9,715 bases of DNA, taken from positions 1 through 9,715 of the forward strand of contig JAQVMI010000049.1 of the NCBI GenBank assembly GCA_028703735.1. Direction: 5' to 3'. The notes under the pieces were generated by a model, which saw only the letters and a program-made list of their open reading frames with translations, searched no databases and had not been told where the DNA came from. The first letter of the stretch is position 1. Each line of letters opens with the position of its first letter. Source of the stretch: Candidatus Cloacimonadota bacterium. GTDB taxonomy: Bacteria > Cloacimonadota > Cloacimonadia > Cloacimonadales > Cloacimonadaceae. The position numbers were made by a program, and so were the translations under genes. Of the stretch, positions 5,918 through 9,715 are shown in pieces.

Positions 5918-7828
5918 ATGAATATAGAAGCTAAACCACTGAACAGATGGAGCAATATCATCCTGATTTATCGGATGATGCTGCGTTACTGGCATTACAT
6001 TTTAACCGGTTTCATAGCCATGATTGCTTTTGCAGTCTTTAATGGCATTAGCATAACGATTGTGATACCTCTCTTCGATTATGTATTTAATCCTAATAAA
6101 ACCACCATACTTTACGATAACTGGAGAGCATTTCTTGGGGCAATGTCCGATACCCTGCACAGCCATATAGCACATTTCGGTGGGTTACTACCGGCAATGC
6201 AAAACTATTCTGCTCTGTGGAATGATACCAAAGTTTTGATGCTGCAAACAGATTCTCTGGCTCTTTTGTATGTATTATGTGTGCTGATCTTTGTGATAAT
6301 CTTCTTCAAAAACCTGTTTTTCTTTGTTCACAGGATTTTGTTTAACGGAGTTCGTGGCAAAACAATCAGGGATATCCGCAGCTATATGTTTGGGCGTTAC
6401 CTTTCCCAATCGCTGGATTTTTATAGCTCTAACCGCACCGGTGATGCCATTGTCCGGATGGTGAACGATGTGGAAATTGTAAGTGAGCAGTTTATCAATT
6501 CGGCTATCAGTGCTGTGCGTGAACTAATTACTGTAATTGTTTTCGCCAGAATAGCCATGCTGCTTAATGCCAGGCTTTTCGTTTATAGCATCGTGGTTTT
6601 GCCACTCTTTACCGTTATGGTTAGCACCCTTGGCAAAAAAATTAAGAAATATTCCAAGCGGATTCAAGAACAGCTATCGTTTCTTTTTTCCAATGTGGAA
6701 GAAGTGCTGAACAGCATGAAAATTGTTCAGGCTTTTCGGCATGAAAAACAGGAGTATGATAACTTCCAGTCTATCAACGACCGTCATTATAGAATGTGGT
6801 ATCGTTCCCAAAGCTACAGTTCGCTAAATACTCCAATCTCAGAGCTTAATACTGCCATCACGGGTATAGTGGTAATAGTGATAGGTGGCAACATGATTTT
6901 AACTCCTGGCAGCGGATTTAGCTTAGGGGATTTTACTGCCTTCCTGTTTGCCTTGTTTTCCATGCTGCATCCCCTTAAGGTTATAACTCAGGTTTACACA
7001 GATGTGCGTAAAGCATTGGTTTCACTGGATAGAATTGCCCCCGTGTTGAATCAGATCTCAGAAATTGTAGATAAACCCAACGCTATCGAAAAATCTGAAT
7101 TCACCTCCCAAATCAGCTTCGAGAAAGTGGGTTTCTATTACAAAGAGAAAAATCCTGTATTACATGATGTAAATTTAACCATTCCCAAAGGCTGCAAGAT
7201 TGCTTTTGTAGGATCCAGCGGAGGTGGAAAAACCACCATCGCAAATCTGATAAATCGCTTATACGACGTTAAAGAAGGCAGTATAAAGCTGGATGGCACA
7301 GACCTAAGAGATATAAAGCTGGATAGTTTGCGCAGTTTGTTTGGCATAGTTACCCAGGATTCTATCCTATTCACCAAATCCATTAGGGAGAACATTGCCT
7401 ATGGTAGCCAAAATTCTGTAAGTGACGAAATGATTATCACTGCTGCCAAAATTGCTAATGCCGATGAATTTATCAGCGAATTCCCCGATTCTTACGATCA
7501 TATATTAGGCAGCAAGGGATCCGATCTTTCCGGAGGGCAAAAACAGCGCATCTGTATAGCCCGTGCCATTGTTGCCGATCCCCCCATCCTGATCTTTGAC
7601 GAAGCTACTTCTGCCTTGGATACAGATTCCGAACATAAGGTTCAGGCTGCCATAGATGAAGCTACCCGCAATAGAACTGTTATTATGATTGCTCACCGCC
7701 TTTCCACAGTTGTGAAAGCCGATAAAATTGTGGTATTGGAAAAAGGCAGAATTGTAGATTGTGGTAGCCACGAAGAATTGTTACAAAGCAGTAAACGGTA
7801 TCAGCAGCTTTATCAGAAACAAAGCTGA
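5918..7828 (+). CDS. MsbA-type ABC exporter, fused membrane and ATPase domains
   Basis: This 636-aa half-transporter should work as a homodimer in the inner membrane, exporting a lipid, lipid-linked glycan or peptide. Six likely membrane spans lie near 25-55, 113-139, 193-216, 219-238, 311-328 and 336-356, followed by the ATPase domain. Its motifs are complete: A-loop Tyr407/408, Walker A GSSGGGKT (432-439), Q-loop Gln480, signature LSGGQ (537-541), Walker B ILIFDE (557-562) and H-loop His593. It is longer than typical MsbA (about 580 aa), mainly because about 57 residues (56-112) separate spans 1 and 2 on the periplasmic side. Glycosyltransferase genes follow in the same direction, which favours a glycolipid or LPS-related substrate, but sequence does not fix it. 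ATG-5918 has only a weak site (GGTG at 5907-5910) and lies 13 bases after the tRNA terminator. Met20 or Met21 would be late alternative starts. Confidence 0.92.
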   Translation: MNIEAKPLNRWSNIILIYRMMLRYWHYILTGFIAMIAFAVFNGISITIVIPLFDYVFNPNKTTILYDNWRAFLGAMSDTLHSHIAHFGGLLPAMQNYSALWNDTKVLMLQTDSLALLYVLCVLIFVIIFFKNLFFFVHRILFNGVRGKTIRDIRSYMFGRYLSQSLDFYSSNRTGDAIVRMVNDVEIVSEQFINSAISAVRELITVIVFARIAMLLNARLFVYSIVVLPLFTVMVSTLGKKIKKYSKRIQEQLSFLFSNVEEVLNSMKIVQAFRHEKQEYDNFQSINDRHYRMWYRSQSYSSLNTPISELNTAITGIVVIVIGGNMILTPGSGFSLGDFTAFLFALFSMLHPLKVITQVYTDVRKALVSLDRIAPVLNQISEIVDKPNAIEKSEFTSQISFEKVGFYYKEKNPVLHDVNLTIPKGCKIAFVGSSGGGKTTIANLINRLYDVKEGSIKLDGTDLRDIKLDSLRSLFGIVTQDSILFTKSIRENIAYGSQNSVSDEMIITAAKIANADEFISEFPDSYDHILGSKGSDLSGGQKQRICIARAIVADPPILIFDEATSALDTDSEHKVQAAIDEATRNRTVIMIAHRLSTVVKADKIVVLEKGRIVDCGSHEELLQSSKRYQQLYQKQS

Positions 7829-7841
7829 ACATGGTTTATGC

Positions 7842-7871
7842 TTGACACATGCACCGCAGATTAAATATGGA
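7842..7871 (+). promoter_or_regulatory. Weak candidate promoter before the glycosyltransferase pair
   Basis: A perfect TTGACA lies at 7842-7847 in the 143-base gap after the exporter. At 18 bases the -10 would be TATGGA (7866-7871), which keeps only the first three consensus bases. TTAAAT (7861-7866) is a better hexamer but only 13 bases away. The gap shows no terminator, so transcription from the exporter may also continue through it. Confidence 0.25.
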
Positions 7872-7971
7872 TTATTGTTCAGCTGTAATACATCGTAAAG
7901 TGGCTAAACAAGATAGCTATTTACCGTGAATAGTGAAGAACAGCATCCAAACTACTATAGGAAATTGATAT

Positions 7972-8916
7972 ATGAAGATTAGTGGATTTTCTTTTGTGCG
8001 CAACGGCATAAAGCTCTATTATCCAATTGTGGAGGCTATTAGGAGCATTTTGCCCATTTGTGATGAATTTGTGGTTGCCATAGGCAAAGGTGATGAAGAC
8101 GATGATACCAGAGAAAGAATTGCAGCCATCAATGATCCAAAAATTAAGATAATAGACACTGTTTGGGATCCCAAATACTGCAAACGTGGAGCAATAAACA
8201 GTTGGCAAACCGATATTGCCATGAAGGAATGCAGTGGAGATTGGCTATTCTATTTACAGGCAGATGAAGTGGTGCACGAAGCTGATTTACCAATTATCAA
8301 ATCCCGCTGTGAAGAGCTGTTAAACGATACCGAAGTGGAAGGATTAATCTTTAATTACAAGCATTTTTGGGGAGACTATCAGCATTATCACAATGGTCAT
8401 GGCTGGTATCCCTATGAGATCAGAATTGTGCGCAATCTTCCCAAAATACATTCCTATCAAAGTGCTCAGTCTTTCCGATATTTCGAGGTTTACGAACACC
8501 CCCGTCAGGAAACCAATACCCGTAAGCTAAAAGTTGCCTTGGTTAATGCCCGCATTTTTCATTATGGTTGGGTTCGCCCACCCCATTTAATGCAAAACAA
8601 ACGCAGAGCTTTGGATTCTGTGCATTGGGGTAGAGATAAGGCAGAAGAATATTACGAAAAAGCCCCACAATACTTTGATTATGGACCCTTGGATAAACTT
8701 GGGGTTTACAAGGAATCACATCCCGCGGTAATGGCACAAATGATAAAAGACATGAACTGGAAAGATAAGCTGCAATTTTCCGGAAAACCCAATCCATACC
8801 GCGAACCTCATAAGCACGAAACCTTTAGAGTTCGATTGTTAAGCTGGTTCGAGCGGAACTTGAATGGGGGAAACCAATTGGGCACATTTAAGAACTATCA
8901 ATTGTTGAATAAATGA
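7972..8916 (+). CDS. Glycosyltransferase, GT2-like (GT-A fold)
   Basis: The product is 314 aa with no signal peptide or clear membrane span, so it is probably cytoplasmic or membrane-associated. The N-terminus (MKISGFSFVRNGIKLYYPIVEAIRSILP then DEFVVAIGKGDEDDDT) matches the first strand, helix and nucleotide-binding acidic stretch of GT2-like enzymes. GDWLFYLQADEVVHE, with QADE at residues 96-99, is in the place of the metal/sugar-nucleotide DxD motif. The central HFWGDYQHYHNGHGWYPYEIRIVRN segment is characteristic of this kind of protein but gives no substrate. It is expected to transfer a sugar from a nucleotide-sugar donor onto a growing glycan. ATG-7972 has AGGAA at 7959-7963, 8 bases upstream. 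Its stop overlaps the next start as ATGA, so the two glycosyltransferases are probably co-translated. Donor and acceptor are unknown. Confidence 0.82.
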   Translation: MKISGFSFVRNGIKLYYPIVEAIRSILPICDEFVVAIGKGDEDDDTRERIAAINDPKIKIIDTVWDPKYCKRGAINSWQTDIAMKECSGDWLFYLQADEVVHEADLPIIKSRCEELLNDTEVEGLIFNYKHFWGDYQHYHNGHGWYPYEIRIVRNLPKIHSYQSAQSFRYFEVYEHPRQETNTRKLKVALVNARIFHYGWVRPPHLMQNKRRALDSVHWGRDKAEEYYEKAPQYFDYGPLDKLGVYKESHPAVMAQMIKDMNWKDKLQFSGKPNPYREPHKHETFRVRLLSWFERNLNGGNQLGTFKNYQLLNK

Positions 8917-9715
8917 CCATTAGCCTCATTATCCCTGTTTTTAACCGCTTGAATCTGCTGGAAAAATGCCTGGCTGCTGTTCGTAAGCAAGAACTGCTTC
9001 CCGATGAATTAATCCTAAGTGACGATGGCTCTACAGAGGACGTTGTGAAGTTCTACCAGGAACAAAAACAGCTTTCCCCTGTTCCCATAAAGCTTGTTGC
9101 TCAAAAACATACCGTATTCAGGGCTGCCAGGGTTCGCAATAACGGAGTTTCTGTTTCCACGGGTGATTTGTTAGTGTTTATAGATCAGGATATTATAATC
9201 CCCCAATCATACCTAAGAACAGTAGCGGATTGCATTGGTACAGATCGTTTTCTTAGTGCTTATCCGGTTCGCTTATCAGCAGCACAATCTGAACTAATAA
9301 ACCTTGCGGTAATTGAAAAAGGCAATTGGGAAAGCTATCTTCTTCCGCCTCAAAAGGCAAAAATGCGTAGCCAATTTAGGAAGGACTATTTATCCTATCT
9401 TATGTGCCGCTATTTGAATATTCGTAGCCATGGAGCGAAGCTTCGTAGCGGAGTTTCGGCAATTTTAAGCTCCGATTACGAAGCCGTAAATGGTTACGAC
9501 GAGAATTTTGAAGGGTGGGGTGGCGAAGATGATGATTTGGGTAGAAGGCTGCTTGCTTTTGGCAAAGTGGGGTTCAATTTTGGCTACCCCTGCTATCCCC
9601 TACACCTATATCACGAGCCAAATCATGTGAATTTTAACAGGGTAAACACTCCCTATACCCGCAGTACCATAAAAACTATTGGCAAAAATAACTACCGCTG
9701 CAAATCCGGCTTGGA
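8913..9715 (+). CDS. GT2-family glycosyltransferase with a galactosyltransferase-type GWGGEDDD motif (3' truncated by window edge)
   Basis: The frame is open from ATG-8913 to the right edge, 267 complete codons with no stop. The start MTISLIIPVFNRLNLLEKCLAAV, then DELILSDDGSTED, is the classic GT2 N-terminus with its nucleotide-binding aspartates. DQD at residues 91-93 (after LLVFI) is the DxD metal site. RSGVSAILSSDYEAVNGYDENF followed by GWGGEDDD (201-208 region) is the catalytic acidic motif shared by chondroitin-polymerase-like GT2 enzymes and the Glyco_transf_7C family. Key residues are intact, so it should be an active inverting glycosyltransferase, probably cytoplasmic. The start overlaps the previous stop by four bases (ATGA), indicating coupling with the preceding glycosyltransferase. 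The C-terminus, any membrane anchor and the substrate lie outside what can be seen. Confidence 0.88.
   Translation, partial: MTISLIIPVFNRLNLLEKCLAAVRKQELLPDELILSDDGSTEDVVKFYQEQKQLSPVPIKLVAQKHTVFRAARVRNNGVSVSTGDLLVFIDQDIIIPQSYLRTVADCIGTDRFLSAYPVRLSAAQSELINLAVIEKGNWESYLLPPQKAKMRSQFRKDYLSYLMCRYLNIRSHGAKLRSGVSAILSSDYEAVNGYDENFEGWGGEDDDLGRRLLAFGKVGFNFGYPCYPLHLYHEPNHVNFNRVNTPYTRSTIKTIGKNNYRCKSGL

Noticed and set aside
5731..5934. Plus-strand open frame of 67 codons
   Set aside because: It reads straight through the tRNA-Arg gene and its terminator, so it is not a protein gene.
7580..7585. Six-C run in the ABC exporter as a third contingency tract
   Set aside because: Six bases is too short to be notable, and it lies in a conserved stretch just before Walker B where switching off would be unlikely to be selected.

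Overview
The window looks like chromosomal DNA of an FCB-group bacterium. My best guess is a Cloacimonadota-like lineage (Candidatus Cloacimonas relatives). The reasons are two very large secreted beta-helix proteins with YPNPF-type C-terminal FlgD-Ig/Por-secretion sorting domains, moderately AT-rich DNA, and abundant small palindromic intergenic repeats. The taxonomic guess is inference from protein style; no marker gene is present.

Layout. Bases 1-107 may hold the tail of an upstream gene. Bases 125-2949 carry a strong ribosome binding site, a short GTG-initiated leader ORF containing an 11-C tract, and a 917-aa secreted beta-helix protein whose ATG overlaps the leader stop. Bases 2950-3094 hold a hairpin and two copies of a palindromic dispersed repeat. 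Bases 3095-5473 encode a second secreted beta-helix protein (about 792 aa) with a 9-G tract inside its coding sequence. Bases 5471-5793 hold a cluster of small hairpin modules, other palindromes and a candidate promoter. A tRNA-Arg(ACG) follows at 5794-5870, with a textbook intrinsic terminator at 5881-5904. The last part is a rightward envelope/glycan block: an MsbA-type ABC exporter (5918-7828), a GT-A-like glycosyltransferase (7972-8916), and a second GT2-family glycosyltransferase that overlaps it by 4 bases and runs off the right edge (8913-9715).

How it may work together. Both beta-helix proteins appear to be exported by Sec and then surface-sorted through their C-terminal domains. Each has a long G/C homopolymer placed so that a one-base slip changes whether the full-length protein is made. 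In the second gene, loss or gain of one G gives a stop within a few codons. In the first gene, C10, C11 and C12 predict three outcomes: early stop, stop overlapping the downstream ATG, and fusion to the downstream ORF. I read this as a possible two-gene phase-variable surface locus, which is the most interesting observation here. The second is the repeat cluster at 5471-5616. Its modules share a TTGTA-type flank and a 3-nt loop but have different stem arms that stay complementary. The exporter and glycosyltransferases fit lipid-linked glycan or LPS-type assembly at the inner membrane; their substrates cannot be read from sequence.
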